Shown piece by piece: positions 50,301 through 58,566 of a stretch of 64,000 nucleotides of DNA (its first letter is position 1; each line of letters begins with the position of its first letter). Below the pieces are notes generated by a model. It had not been told where the DNA came from and made no database searches. It was given only the letters and a program-made list of their open reading frames with translations. This stretch comes from Plecoglossus altivelis (Eukaryota; Chordata; Actinopteri; Osmeriformes; Plecoglossidae): positions 6,446,716 to 6,510,715 of the forward strand of contig BROE01000011.1 in the NCBI GenBank assembly GCA_036571765.1. The letters run 5' to 3'. Both the position numbers and the translations under genes were made by a program.

Positions 50301-53300
50301 TTTCAATCACTCTAACTGAACAAGCAGCCAAAATACTTGACAAAGTTTAAGTTCATAAGAGTGAAACTCCTAAAGATAAAAATTGATCAGGTAATTATGT
50401 TTAATGTCCAGGAACGAAAACTCCAAATGTCTTTTTTCTTGACTCTGTTGACAGCTTCTGACAAGCAGAGGGGTCCCACAGAGGGTCTGTGTTCCCACAG
50501 AACACAGACACAGTCATCCCTCAAAACGATTGACACAAAACAAAAAGTTGCATATCACAAACATTCAAGACACTCTTGCAGGGATCCACATCATCCAGGT
50601 TTTAGTAGTTGAACCATGCATATCACCATGATTCTGCTAATTCTAACAGCCCCTCCAGGCACAAGAAAAACGTTTTCTCTCTGAACACACAAGCAAAAGT
50701 CCTGTCAGTCTCACAGACTGGCTGCCTGGTATCTCTCGCACCAGAAAAACACTGGGTTTTGAGAAATACAGGGGTAATTTTGAACTTTCACCCTAAATGT
50801 ATTCAAGAGCGAAAAACTCTGAGGAAGTTCAGATGAATAGCTGATCGGGGAGTCATTTTGCAAAACTCTCAGTCTAGCTGAGAGTTCAATCAATGAGTTG
50901 ATGATATGTGAAGCTGCCCGGGTCAGCACATGTTCTGTGACACGTTCTCACTCTATAGTGTCCAAGAGAAATCAGCCATCACTGACTATTGATCGCAGCA
51001 ATCAAAAGGGATGGAGACAAATCATTGATGCCCCAAATCCCCTATGGCAATCTGACAAGCAATATCTACAACACGTCTTGGCTTGTTGGTATGTTATTGA
51101 TACCTTTCCACAGACAGCCTCTGATTGAATTAGTTTCGATAACAATGATGAAGAACGACAGTAGAGGGAGGGGCATAAAGACTTAAAAAGGCTAAAAAAG
51201 GGATGAAAAATGTACCTTTTCTTTGTCTCTCATGGATCCTTTTCCGAGAATTGACATCTTTGTCAGTGTGTCCTCCTGTAGTCTTTTTAACGAGTTCCCG
51301 CGTGGCCCCAGAAGTTTGCCAACAAAGTTGAACTAGAAAAGAAAACAAACAAGGTGCAATGAAGATCTGTGTCTTTGTGATAAAAGGGGACATTACGTGT
51401 GTCAGTTAAACTTGGCGAAAACTATTTCTTCAATTTTTTATTTCTGAACTTACAGAGGGTGACAATTATTTGAACAACTTCTGTTGATGGTTTGACTTGA
51501 GGACATTTTTGTAATACAAATTTACCATACATAGCACAGAACTTGATTGCACAGCCAAATTATTTAAACCACATACATTTTACACACATAATCATATTGT
51601 TACCACCATTTCTAGCACCATTCCTATTTCTACAGTACGTGACCACTTTCTCGATGTGTTTTGGGACTTGTAAGAGGTATCAGACATTCATAGCTACTTC
51701 CATTCATTTGACACAGACTACTACTGAGGTCATGCAAGACCAAATGAGAACCGGGAGAGCCAAACCCTCAGCTGGAGATGAAGCAAGAGAAAGAGAGACG
51801 GTAAGGAAAGAGACTGAAAGACAAACGGGAGAAAGGCTGTTCTCTCCTGTTCATGGTCACTATCCCTTTAACGGTGAGTTATACAGCTGTCTCCCACAGC
51901 TCTTTGGGTCATTAATTAGCAAAGAGGAGAGGGAAAAAAGTCATTTTTGTTCTACACCTCACCTATGTCTCCTGCCTTTTGTTCCTTCACCGAGAGCTTA
52001 TTAGTAGCCTCCTGCCAGTTTCTGTACAAGGGATCATGGTGCCAAGATTTAGAGTGAAATGTGCAACAATTTAGAATGGGCTGTTGACTGGGTCAGTCTA
52101 CTAAGTTAACTTGATATTTGTTCTACATTCACATGCAGGATTTTAGACACTAATAAACTTACATGTTGGATTTAAAACAAACATTTGACATCAAACATAA
52201 ACTGTGGTGTTACTGACAATTTAAGCAGTATTTAAGAAGTATTCTTGTCTAACCAAGACTAATTCACCCAGTGTCCTGTTCCTTAACCACCATCCTGGTC
52301 CAAAAGATTATAGCTCTTTATATTTTATGCATAATAGATATTCCACATGCCCCTCTGTTATTCTCAGTTTCTTCTTCATCAGTGCGTCAACATTATGTTG
52401 GCTGCACTAAAGGAGGAAAGTTAATCCAACTCTTAAAATCAGCGAGGGGAATTATCTAGCAATATCAAACAGTATCTAGCAATGTGCATATTGCAATATT
52501 GTATCTTTTGAACCAAAACAAAGCAGTTGTCAATGAATCAATTCCAACCCACCTGTGGTACACTTACCCTAGCACAACCCTGCCATAGGTTACTTCAGAA
52601 GGGGCTGTCAAATGTACAAATATGCCAAAATAAGCCATCTTATTCCCCTGTGTTTTGATGCAGTATTATAAAGGTTTTTTTTTCAATTACAGAAAGATTA
52701 CTCTTATTTGCTTCTGATTTGACCAGTTTAATAGCCTTTAAGTGCCGATGATCTTAATCTGAATGTTAAACATGGATGATTCCTAATGTGGGTTTAAACC
52801 TAAAAGCGCTGCAAAGCACAAATGCTGTATGAAAGTATTACATACAACATACATCCAGAAGTGACTGTTTATCAAATCATCTGCTTTTGGCATTCATGAT
52901 CCATTTTCTTTAGATGAATTGTTAATGATTATGCTAAGCCAGGCTAGACCAAAAAGCGAATGTCTCTCTCCTCCTCCATTTAGTTACACTGAACATCCAC
53001 GCAGCCACAGCGGAGGATCTCTGGATGCTAGTGGTCCTAGCAACATGTACAGCTAAAACCATAGCATTCTCATCCACAAATCTATTTGGCAGTTGAGGAG
53101 AAGAGGGATGGGAGTTTGGGGATGATTAAAAAATCAGGCGACACAAGGAGGAAAAGGATCTATGATTAATCACACTTAACCGAGGGGGGTGGGGGCGCAC
53201 ATCTAACATCTTTTCATCATTTCCTGAATGCATTACAGTGAGCCTGGCAAGAGGTGCGTTCAGAGAAAACCAGCACACAGCAATTCTGCTGAGAACAGCG

Positions 53301-55187
53301 GGACAAGGCCGACAGTAGAAGGATAAATCATTATCCCAACTACCGGGAAAAGGACACTGTCTAAACTGAAACTCAACTGCTAGGGCTACTTATGCCTCCA
53401 AAGTGGGCTGTGGTGCTTTTCACACACAAAAGCTTTTTGGAGAGCACGCATATTGACATAGAAACGGATCACAACTGTGGGGAGGAAGCTGTATCATTTT
53501 TGATCTCATACTAGTGAAGTCATATTTTGGAATGGACAAAATGCAAATAATAAAGATTTATTTTCTAGCCATTATGTCAGAGACAAGGAAACTATTTCCA
53601 GCAGTTTATATAAAATGTGACACTTCTAGCTTTTTTCTTTCTCCCACTCTCCATTTAAGAAGTATTTAGGTCTTCAGAGAAGAGAATCATTTCTGCTCTA
53701 AAAATAGACATGCTTGAAAACTGCCTGTGTCCTTGTCTGTTCACAATCATACAACACCAACCTTTTACAATAGACTCAACGTAGGCCTATGTGGCCATTT
53801 GGAAAATGGCTGTGCCACTCCAACACGCAAAGCCAAAAGGTGATGTTTGTGGTTCAGAGGAAAAACCATTCAAGTCACACCGATCACTCTCACCATTGCT
53901 ACCTGTCAGATAGAACAAATTGAATTTGTCTTCCTTCGGTGGCTTGTTGGAGCCCTAAACATTGTATTAGTGGCTCCACTTATCAAACCTGTCAAAGCAA
54001 ATCTGTTTACCTGCGATCCTATGAGACACACAGGTCTCCCAATGTCATTACAAGTTCCCGACCCAAAATAAAATTGTTGTTTAACAACATACAGTTGGAA
54101 GAAGCTCTTGCTAATACAGTTTAGAATTTAGCAGTATCCCATCATGAAGCCCTGAAGGAAGAACATTAACAATACCAAGCCACTGTAGACCATCCAAACT
54201 GATCAGCCAGGTCACCCGTAGACAGACCTTTCGCGTGGACCTAAGTGAAAGTGTGCATGACATCACCATCAGAGAGAAAGCTTTCTCCCTTTTACACTAG
54301 CCCGCTCATCATGCTCCGTGAGGGACAGTTCTGTCATGTGGGCTGCGCAAAGCGCCAATAAACGTCTTGGAAGTCAACATCTCAGCTGTCAATAGCTTCA
54401 TTCTCAAGCCAAAAACATCATTACACAAGCAGCATGTAGCTTTTCATCCTCACATGCAGGGCAGGGTAAACCTGCATGCTCCTTTTCATTGTTCAAGGGT
54501 CGTGCTTACACTTTAGCCTCGTACTGCAGGAGTCTACCCGCGTTTATCTGACCCATTACTACTGCCATTCCATTTTTAACCATTGGGCTTGTTCCCTTTG
54601 TTCAACATCAATTGCACTACGTTTTGCATTAGAAATATATATTTTTATCTTCTTTAAAGGAAATGAAACCCAAAGAAATAACAAAAGGAAGCAAGACCTA
54701 CTTTCAAAAACAACCTTCGTTGCGCAAAATTTAATCATGATAACAGATGCAAGCGACCACTGTGAAGTCAGTGTAGGGGGAAGAGGAAAGGTTTTTGTAC
54801 AATCCTGTTTCAAAACGATTCCAGTTCTGTCAACCCTTTTTTATATATGCGGCATGGTATACTTTCATTTGATTGAAATCATGCTTTTTATTACAAAAAA
54901 GAACAAACACAAAATCACATTCCACATTCAAAAACTCTAAACACACAAGAAAGCAGAGACATATCCGTAGACAAACACACAAGCATACCTCTACACGTCA
55001 CAAGATACAGGCACTGGGCATCTGCATGCAAATAGGATCTGTGAAGTCTTCATATTTCCAGTACTTACTTTGGGAAATTGTTTGACGGGTATTAACACTT
55101 TCTGCCCCAGTTTCATGTTCTTGTTGATGACGACGTCAATGAACTTCTCATCCTCCTTTCCTTCATCTTTCTGAATTTTTTCGATTT
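32754..55187 (-). CDS. khdrbs3: KHDRBS3 (SLM2/T-STAR) STAR-family RNA-binding splicing regulator, 5'-partial, 8 coding exons
   Basis: Joining minus-strand exons 55187-55069, 51332-51216, 48617-48471, 47649-47510, 46578-46392, 41194-41112, 34079-34021 and 32845-32754 gives one open frame of 314 residues ending in TGA. Every intron is GT-AG and phases agree. Counting residues from this partial start, the order is: end of QUA1 (about 1-15), KH domain (about 20-128, loop GPRG at 49-52), QUA2 (129-150), RG/proline-rich linker (about 158-235), tyrosine-rich segment (238-285) and a basic PY-type tail ending REQPYTRY. The family binds A/U-rich RNA with paired UAAA-like motifs as a dimer in the nucleus. 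In mammals KHDRBS3 controls alternative splicing, notably neurexin segment 4, in brain and testis. The segments [15 protein letters not shown] and GYRPPPP fit KHDRBS3 better than KHDRBS2 or KHDRBS1, from memory of the human proteins. Human KHDRBS3 is about 346 residues, so only the first exon is absent. Exon numbers used here assume the nine-exon mammalian layout. Confidence 0.94.
32846..34020 (-). other. khdrbs3: KHDRBS3 intron 8
   Basis: A 1,175-base GT-AG intron between exons 8 and 9. I see no repeat, RNA gene or second exon in it. The sequence just upstream of the acceptor is open in the frame that continues through exon 9, but that is probably chance. Confidence 0.9.
34021..34079 (-). 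CDS. khdrbs3: KHDRBS3 coding exon 8: second tyrosine-rich block
   Basis: This 59-base exon gives one base completing Asn, 19 codons, then a single G of a split Gly codon. The acceptor is TCTCTTTTCAG and the donor GTGAGTTT. It encodes SEDYYEYGHVVSGESYDSY, matching the ADYYDYGHG...YDSYG block of the mammalian protein. The length is not a multiple of three, so skipping this exon alone joins exon 7 to a frame that stops after a few codons (KSGRVD then TAA). Confidence 0.94.
35260..35312. repeat. (GA)n microsatellite
   Basis: About 53 bases of uninterrupted alternating G and A on the plus strand, followed by an imperfect AAAG tail. It lies in intron 7, so the transcript carries (UC)n here. It is a simple sequence repeat and is likely polymorphic. 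Confidence 0.98.
36914..36950. repeat. Polypyrimidine tract abutting a poly-G run
   Basis: A T-rich tract interrupted by single C bases is followed directly by runs of five and nine G separated by one A. On the transcribed minus strand it reads as a C-run then an A-rich tract. It is simple sequence within intron 7. Confidence 0.85.
37800..38170. other. GC-rich, purine-biased patch in intron 7
   Basis: This stretch has noticeably higher GC than its flanks, with a plus-strand purine tract at about 37871-37925 (repeated GGAGG and GGGGTGGGGGG). It has several CpGs and a pyrimidine-rich block at 38120-38165. Long open frames on both strands here follow from base composition. It could be a regulatory element, but nothing in the sequence shows this directly. 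Confidence 0.4.
40570..40675. repeat. TA-rich microsatellite
   Basis: Alternating TA with occasional GTATATAC interruptions, ending in a run of (AT)n at 40640-40660. It leads into the first copy of the direct duplication beside the gap. Confidence 0.9.
40595..40805. repeat. Direct duplication, copy 1 (left of assembly gap)
   Basis: From about 40595 the sequence is TA repeats, then ACTGTATATATA, TTAAATAACATATATATTTG, a T-rich tract, CATACGATGCACTTTCTACT and ACAAGCTTGGGATGACAGAC, then A-rich sequence. The same series appears again from about 40880, with an offset of 277 bases measured at the AAGCTTGGG landmark (40754 versus 41031). Differences are small, mainly in the T-rich tract and single substitutions. 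Confidence 0.93.
40806..40840. other. Assembly gap (35 N)
   Basis: Thirty-five unknown bases sit between the two duplicated copies, within TA-rich microsatellite sequence. The true length and content are unknown. Confidence 1.
40848..40945. repeat. TA-rich microsatellite right of the gap
   Basis: Irregular TATATACA/TATATG repeats continue from the gap edge to the start of the TTAAATAACATATATATTTG landmark. It mirrors the tract at 40570-40675. Confidence 0.9.
40880..41088. repeat. Direct duplication, copy 2 (right of assembly gap)
   Basis: This second copy of the block described at 40595-40805 contains the same CATACGATGCACTTTCTACT and ACAAGCTTGGGATGACAGAC landmarks in the same order and orientation. 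It continues past the A-rich tract into unique sequence (GTGCATAAAAGCC) that runs into exon 7 of KHDRBS3 at 41112. The first copy breaks off at the gap. Confidence 0.93.
41112..41194 (-). CDS. khdrbs3: KHDRBS3 coding exon 7: tyrosine-rich segment
   Basis: This 83-base exon gives 27 codons plus AA of a split Asn codon. The acceptor is TCACTCTAG and the donor GTAAGT. It encodes DYDDGYGTAYDDQGYESYDN followed by NYSNQGQ. The repeated YD/DY pattern is the tyrosine-rich region of Sam68-like proteins, known in the family for tyrosine phosphorylation and SH2 docking. The exon lies only about 30 bases from the second copy of the direct duplication that flanks the assembly gap. Confidence 0.95.
41679..41722. 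repeat. C-rich minisatellite, about 17-base unit
   Basis: The unit CCCGCCCCCTGCCTCAC occurs about two and a half times in tandem, with the last partial copy reading CCCTGCCCCC. It is located in intron 6. Confidence 0.85.
43288..43822 (+). mobile_element. 5'-truncated non-LTR retrotransposon (CR1/L2-like LINE) 3' end
   Basis: A plus-strand frame from about 43288 reads SLQRIVRSAEKVIGCSLPSV, then DLYVSRTRGRAGRITADPSH, then LPSGRRLRSIRTRTSRHKNS and ends FFPSAVGLMNTL with TAA near 43548. The signature LPSGRRxRSIRTRTxRxxNSFFP is typical of the C-terminus of reverse-transcriptase ORFs in fish CR1/L2-group LINEs. A 3' UTR of about 270 bases follows, then GGCAATAAA and a tail of repeated ATTCTG units ending at 43822. 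That tail marks the true 3' end of the element. More than 90 percent of the ORF is missing by 5' truncation, so the copy is dead. It lies antisense to KHDRBS3 in intron 6. The exact clade is uncertain. Confidence 0.9.
43973..44053. repeat. Polypurine tract
   Basis: About 80 bases, largely G and A on the plus strand (GGGAGAAAGAGAGGAG and similar), without a fixed repeat unit. On the KHDRBS3 transcript it reads as a polypyrimidine tract. Confidence 0.7.
46392..46578 (-). CDS. khdrbs3: KHDRBS3 coding exon 6: RG- and proline-rich linker
   Basis: This 187-base exon gives one base finishing the split Arg codon, then 62 codons. The acceptor is GGTGCTTCAG and the donor GTGAGT. The translation contains RG motifs (RSRGG, PRGAAPRG, TRGRG, RARG), likely arginine-methylation sites, and proline clusters ending GYRPPPPIVQDTYGEY, of the type bound by SH3 or WW domains. 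The exon is very GC-rich compared with its surroundings. It contains a run of nine identical bases at 46509-46517 that reads in frame. The linker appears a little shorter and differently arranged than in mammals, as expected for disordered sequence. Confidence 0.93.
46579..47509 (-). other. khdrbs3: KHDRBS3 intron 5
   Basis: A 931-base intron with donor GTATCC and acceptor GGTGCTTCAG. AT-rich, and no repeat or second exon is visible. Confidence 0.9.
47510..47649 (-). CDS. khdrbs3: KHDRBS3 coding exon 5: QUA2 and start of RG-rich linker
   Basis: This 140-base exon gives 46 codons plus the first two bases (AG) of a split Arg codon. The acceptor is CTGTCTGTAG and the donor GTATCC. It begins [20 protein letters not shown], the QUA2 helix that helps select the bases at the 5' side of the RNA site. 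ARGRGTPAPGPL follows and opens the low-complexity linker. [15 protein letters not shown] is the best single discriminator for KHDRBS3 over its paralogues. Confidence 0.95.
47650..48470 (-). other. khdrbs3: KHDRBS3 intron 4
   Basis: An 821-base intron with donor GTACAG and acceptor CTGTAG. It includes a short C-run near 47686-47694 and moderately GC-rich sequence at 48240-48400. No further gene content is seen. Confidence 0.9.
48471..48617 (-). CDS. khdrbs3: KHDRBS3 coding exon 4: C-terminal half of KH domain
   Basis: This exon is 147 bases, 49 codons, phase 0 at both ends, with acceptor CACCAATAG and donor GTACAG. It begins EEELRKSGEAKYHHLNEDLH and includes [20 protein letters not shown] before ending KKFLIP. 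This is the long variable loop, third strand and last helix of the maxi-KH fold of STAR proteins. Conservation with the mammalian protein recalled from memory is close to complete here. Confidence 0.96.
48618..51215 (-). other. khdrbs3: KHDRBS3 intron 3
   Basis: A 2,598-base intron with donor GTACAT and acceptor CACCAATAG. It contains a (GT)n-like microsatellite at 49603-49667 and otherwise ordinary AT-rich sequence. No internal exon is recognised. Confidence 0.9.
49603..49667. repeat. Imperfect (GT)n microsatellite
   Basis: GTGTGTG blocks are interrupted by TATGTGC, TACGTGC, CTGTG and CATG. On the transcribed minus strand it is a (CA)n-like tract. CA-rich intronic tracts can bind hnRNP L-type proteins, but there is no direct evidence of a role here. 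Confidence 0.92.
51216..51332 (-). CDS. khdrbs3: KHDRBS3 coding exon 3: KH domain core with GPRG loop
   Basis: This exon is 117 bases, exactly 39 codons, phase 0 at both ends, with acceptor TTTTCTAG and donor GTACAT. It encodes FNFVGKLLGPRGNSLKRLQE and continues to MRDKEK. The GPRG tetrapeptide is the GxxG loop that contacts the RNA backbone in KH domains, so RNA binding should be intact. Skipping this exon would keep the frame but remove the loop. Confidence 0.96.
51333..55068 (-). other. khdrbs3: KHDRBS3 intron 2
   Basis: A 3,736-base intron with donor GTAAGTAC and acceptor TTTTCTAG. Plus-strand frames at 51543-52004 and 54476-54940 are the longest here, but they have no recognisable domains or splice context and look like chance. 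No repeats of note. Confidence 0.88.
55069..55187 (-). CDS. khdrbs3: KHDRBS3 coding exon 2: QUA1 end and start of KH domain
   Basis: This 119-base exon carries two bases completing a split Glu codon, then 39 codons. The acceptor reads CTCGTGCAG and the donor is GTAAGTAC. The translation starts EIEKIQKDEGKEDEKFIDVV and ends PVKQFPK, which joins directly to FNFVGK of the next exon. The first part belongs to the QUA1 dimerisation helix region. NKNMKLGQKVLIPV is the linker into the KH domain and is characteristic of the Sam68/SLM subfamily. The phase-1 entry requires an upstream exon ending in a single G, which is not found in the window. Confidence 0.95.
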
Positions 55188-58100
55188 CTGCACGAGGAAA
55201 TAAAATAGAGAAAGCATCAATAACTAGCTGTTAACCAGCATCTTACAATCAGAGAAACTCTCCAAAACTACTGAAAGATTGTTTGTTCAATTCTTATGAA
55301 CTTAGACAATGGCGTTGGAGTTGTGAGCTGGTTGTCACTCATGCTCGCACCTTTTTTTCTGCCTGCTCAGTCAACCGTGAAATAGCCTCTTTTGGCTATG
55401 CTGTAATTTAATTGGATATGGTTATATTCATATCAGGGCCATTCATCGTGTCCATTGGATGATTCTCTCCAGTAGTGATACTTTGCAGTGTGAGAGAAGA
55501 TTTCGATTTTTGCCAACACTTGAATAGCTTTCATGTGATATGGAGGGAGAGAAAAAATCGTTAATGAGGACACTGGCGTGCTCAGAACTGTACACCTTGA
55601 GGCTAGTGAAAATATTGGCCGTCATGGTTCCTTTCATTTAAAAGGTGCACTTTGATGTATTTGCAGATGTCACCTTGAAGGTTCAATGAGATGGAGAACA
55701 TCTGTGTTTCAGTGCCACTAGATTGGTAATGCAGACAGGCCAGGTGAGGAGAGAAGTAGACTACGCCCAAGGCTTCAGGCTCTAAAAGGTGAGGGGAAAC
55801 TTTGCCGAAAGGTGAGAAGCAAAACGTCAGCCGACATGCACTAATTCTTTCCACACATATGCATGGAGTGAGTGCTGGTAATTGTGCTTCACGATGCGTC
55901 CCAATGACACGCTGTAGTGTCTGGACAGCTGTTTTCAATGCCTCAGCCCTATACGGATTCTTACAGGGCTGAATGCCATTTCCCGAGGAAGTGAGGAAAT
56001 GTGTGATGCAGTTTTACCAGTTCTCAATTATGTTGTGGGATTGGGGATGCAGATCCATTTGCTTCAACCGCGTACATGAGTCGTGCTACGCCTGCAAGAG
56101 CCAGTTCCACATTATGAAAGAATGAGGGGAAATCAGGACAGCTTAAGTCGTTTAGGAATGACAAGTTCAGCGTGCCTTCACATAACATAAATGTCAGCAT
56201 CCGGTGAAGTCATTATGAAATCCATTTCTAAAACATTATTTGCAACGTTCAAAGTCAGACATCAGTCAATCACAATCAAAATTTCAGGGCACAGTGCTGG
56301 TTGCCCAGTTTGCGCAAATCATCTTGTTTTTTTAATCATCTACTTGAAAAATCTCTCTATCATTGAGTCTTGAATTCCTAGTTCTCAAATTACATGGGAT
56401 GCCAGTTGTAAAACTGTCCATAAAATAAAAAGGTGGTTGTCTGGGCTCTATGGAGCTACGCAGCATTAGATTTCAGCAATGTAATGAAAAGCTTTGATAT
56501 GGGTCTTAACGAGGATAACAGATGCATCAGTCTGCTGAGGATGGCTTTAAGCTGCAACTCCCCCCAAGAGGGCAGAGCCTGGAGCTCACATTCAGAGAAG
56601 AGCTTGGATTAATATTAATGCCTGGCCTAACAAGAAGAAGAAGAAGTCTCTTCCTCTCACCATTTTTTGGTCATCCTCAAGGCAACATGCAGCATTGAAT
56701 GGTTCACTGGATACCTCAGTGTTGGTACAACAATTCACGCCAGTGAAAACACCCAGCTCCCCGGCCACAGCGCCTACAGTACAGTACACACACAGAACAG
56801 TACACACACTTCTGCTAAAGAGCAGCTATTCTTCCTCTATCCAATTAAAGTTCCTTGTGTTTGGGGGAAAAAAACATATAAAGATGGCAGCGCTCTCGGA
56901 CAGCTCTTGAGGCTCTTGAGGTGGAGCAAGTTCTTGTTTGGGGTTAAGGGGTTTTCCACAGTGAGCGGTGTGTCTCTCCCGGATGGCTGTTACACATTAA
57001 AATTGTATTTACAGCTCATAAGATGCATGGGGTTGAGTGACGACAACGCACAGCAGGGGGCCACCCCAGCTGTCTGCTTTTCTATTAGAAATGGAATCAC
57101 TTAAGAACGGCCTGAGATTTAGGCCTTCCCATTTCAAATTCATAGGTGGTTTGAGGATGCTTTTTGCGGGATTATACATGACTTGTCAGGCGAAAGTTGG
57201 AGTGCTGGGGAGGATGAGGCGTTCAGGCCATTAAGTTCTCCAATTTAATGTTGAAGATACTGACATACCAATTTGAATTTTAATGTGTCCACATGTAGCA
57301 TGTGTTTCACAGTGTGTGTGAGCAAGAGAATATGGACGTCCTAGAATGTTACTCAGCAAGGCAACGTCACCATTTCTGAATGCACAGTTACGGTAGAACA
57401 CATGATGTTTTGAACACACAAAAGACTGATAAATATGAAACAGAAATACTTGGTGATGTATGTCAAGTGACTGAAAGTTCTCATGGGGTAACATTAGAAA
57501 TGTTGTCATAGGCAACGTCAGGAGCTTGTAAGGCACTGCCAAGTCTACCAGGACTCAGATCAATAGCAGGGCTGTGCTGTCACTCCAATGTCACCAGCCC
57601 TAGTTTTGATTTAGACACCATTTTTCCTCAAATTACCCCCAGCTTGGGTGTGACTATAGATTTTCATGACAACTGACAGACACTGACAAAAAAATGCCAT
57701 GTGCTGCATTTTATTCGATACCTTGAGGCGATGCGGTACGCCCAAGACCATTGCACATGCACACTAGGGGGTAAACAAGCCCTCTACGAGACAGACTGTA
57801 AGGGCAGGTGCACAAAACATCTGACATTTAATTTTGGTAGTGTTGTTCTGAGGAGAACTGTTGTAGTTTGTTCTCCACTTCCCCAGACTGTACCAGATAT
57901 TCCTCTCATGTTGACCACGACTCATTACACACACTGTACATAAGGTTTTCTGTGCAGTTACAGGTCTAATGAATGATGTAATACACACAGGTAAATAGTA
58001 CATTCTTCCTTCCCTTCCTGCTTTCAGAGGCACTGGATAAACCTTCCAATTCTTTAGCAGCAAAACCCTTAGTCAGCTCCCACCTCATTGCAGAGATTTC

Positions 58101-58513
58101 ACTCTGAAAGAAAATTTACATTTCAACCACTATCCTGCTTCCTTCCTCACCGCATCAAACTCAATTTCTTTGTGATAGAGATGTGAGAATTTTAACACAG
58201 CCTGTAGACAAACAAAGGCTAGAAGTCGCGTTCCATCTGGATTTAGCTTTGACACAGTGGGTGTCAGCCACAGTATGGCCCAGGCATGTTTCATGCGTGC
58301 TTCCAGTGTGACCGCACATTAAGTGTGAATTATGGCGTCAGGCTGTGACCCTCGAAAGAGAAACACTGACGCTCAAAACTCTTGCCTCCATCCTGAAATC
58401 TCAATTTCACTCTGGCCCCTCCATCGCCTTGACAAGGTCAGGCTGGCGGCAGGAATTCGTCTCGCCCCCTAATCTGGAGATTACATTCTCCGTGGCCGAG
58501 TCCAGGCCCTCCC

Positions 58514-58566
58514 TCTCTCCCTCTTCTTCCTTCCTTCCTTCCCTCTCCCTTCCCTCTCTCCCTCTC
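58514..58566. repeat. Pyrimidine-rich simple sequence
   Basis: TCCCTCTC and TTCC units alternate without purines for about 50 bases on the plus strand. The flanks (58400-58500 and 58570-58630) are GC-richer than the rest of intron 1. Confidence 0.85.

Noticed and set aside
51543..52004. 153-codon plus-strand frame in intron 2
   Set aside because: No domain, no upstream promoter features, and antisense within an intron. The composition resembles its surroundings.
54476..54940. 154-codon plus-strand frame in intron 2
   Set aside because: No recognisable motif. AT-rich chance frame antisense to KHDRBS3.
32754..55187. Assignment to KHDRBS2 (SLM1) or KHDRBS1 (Sam68) instead of KHDRBS3
   Set aside because: QUA2 reads [15 protein letters not shown], the linker ends GYRPPPP...TYGEY and the tail has DDGYGTAYD and QEEWTNSR. 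All match KHDRBS3 and differ from the paralogues as recalled.
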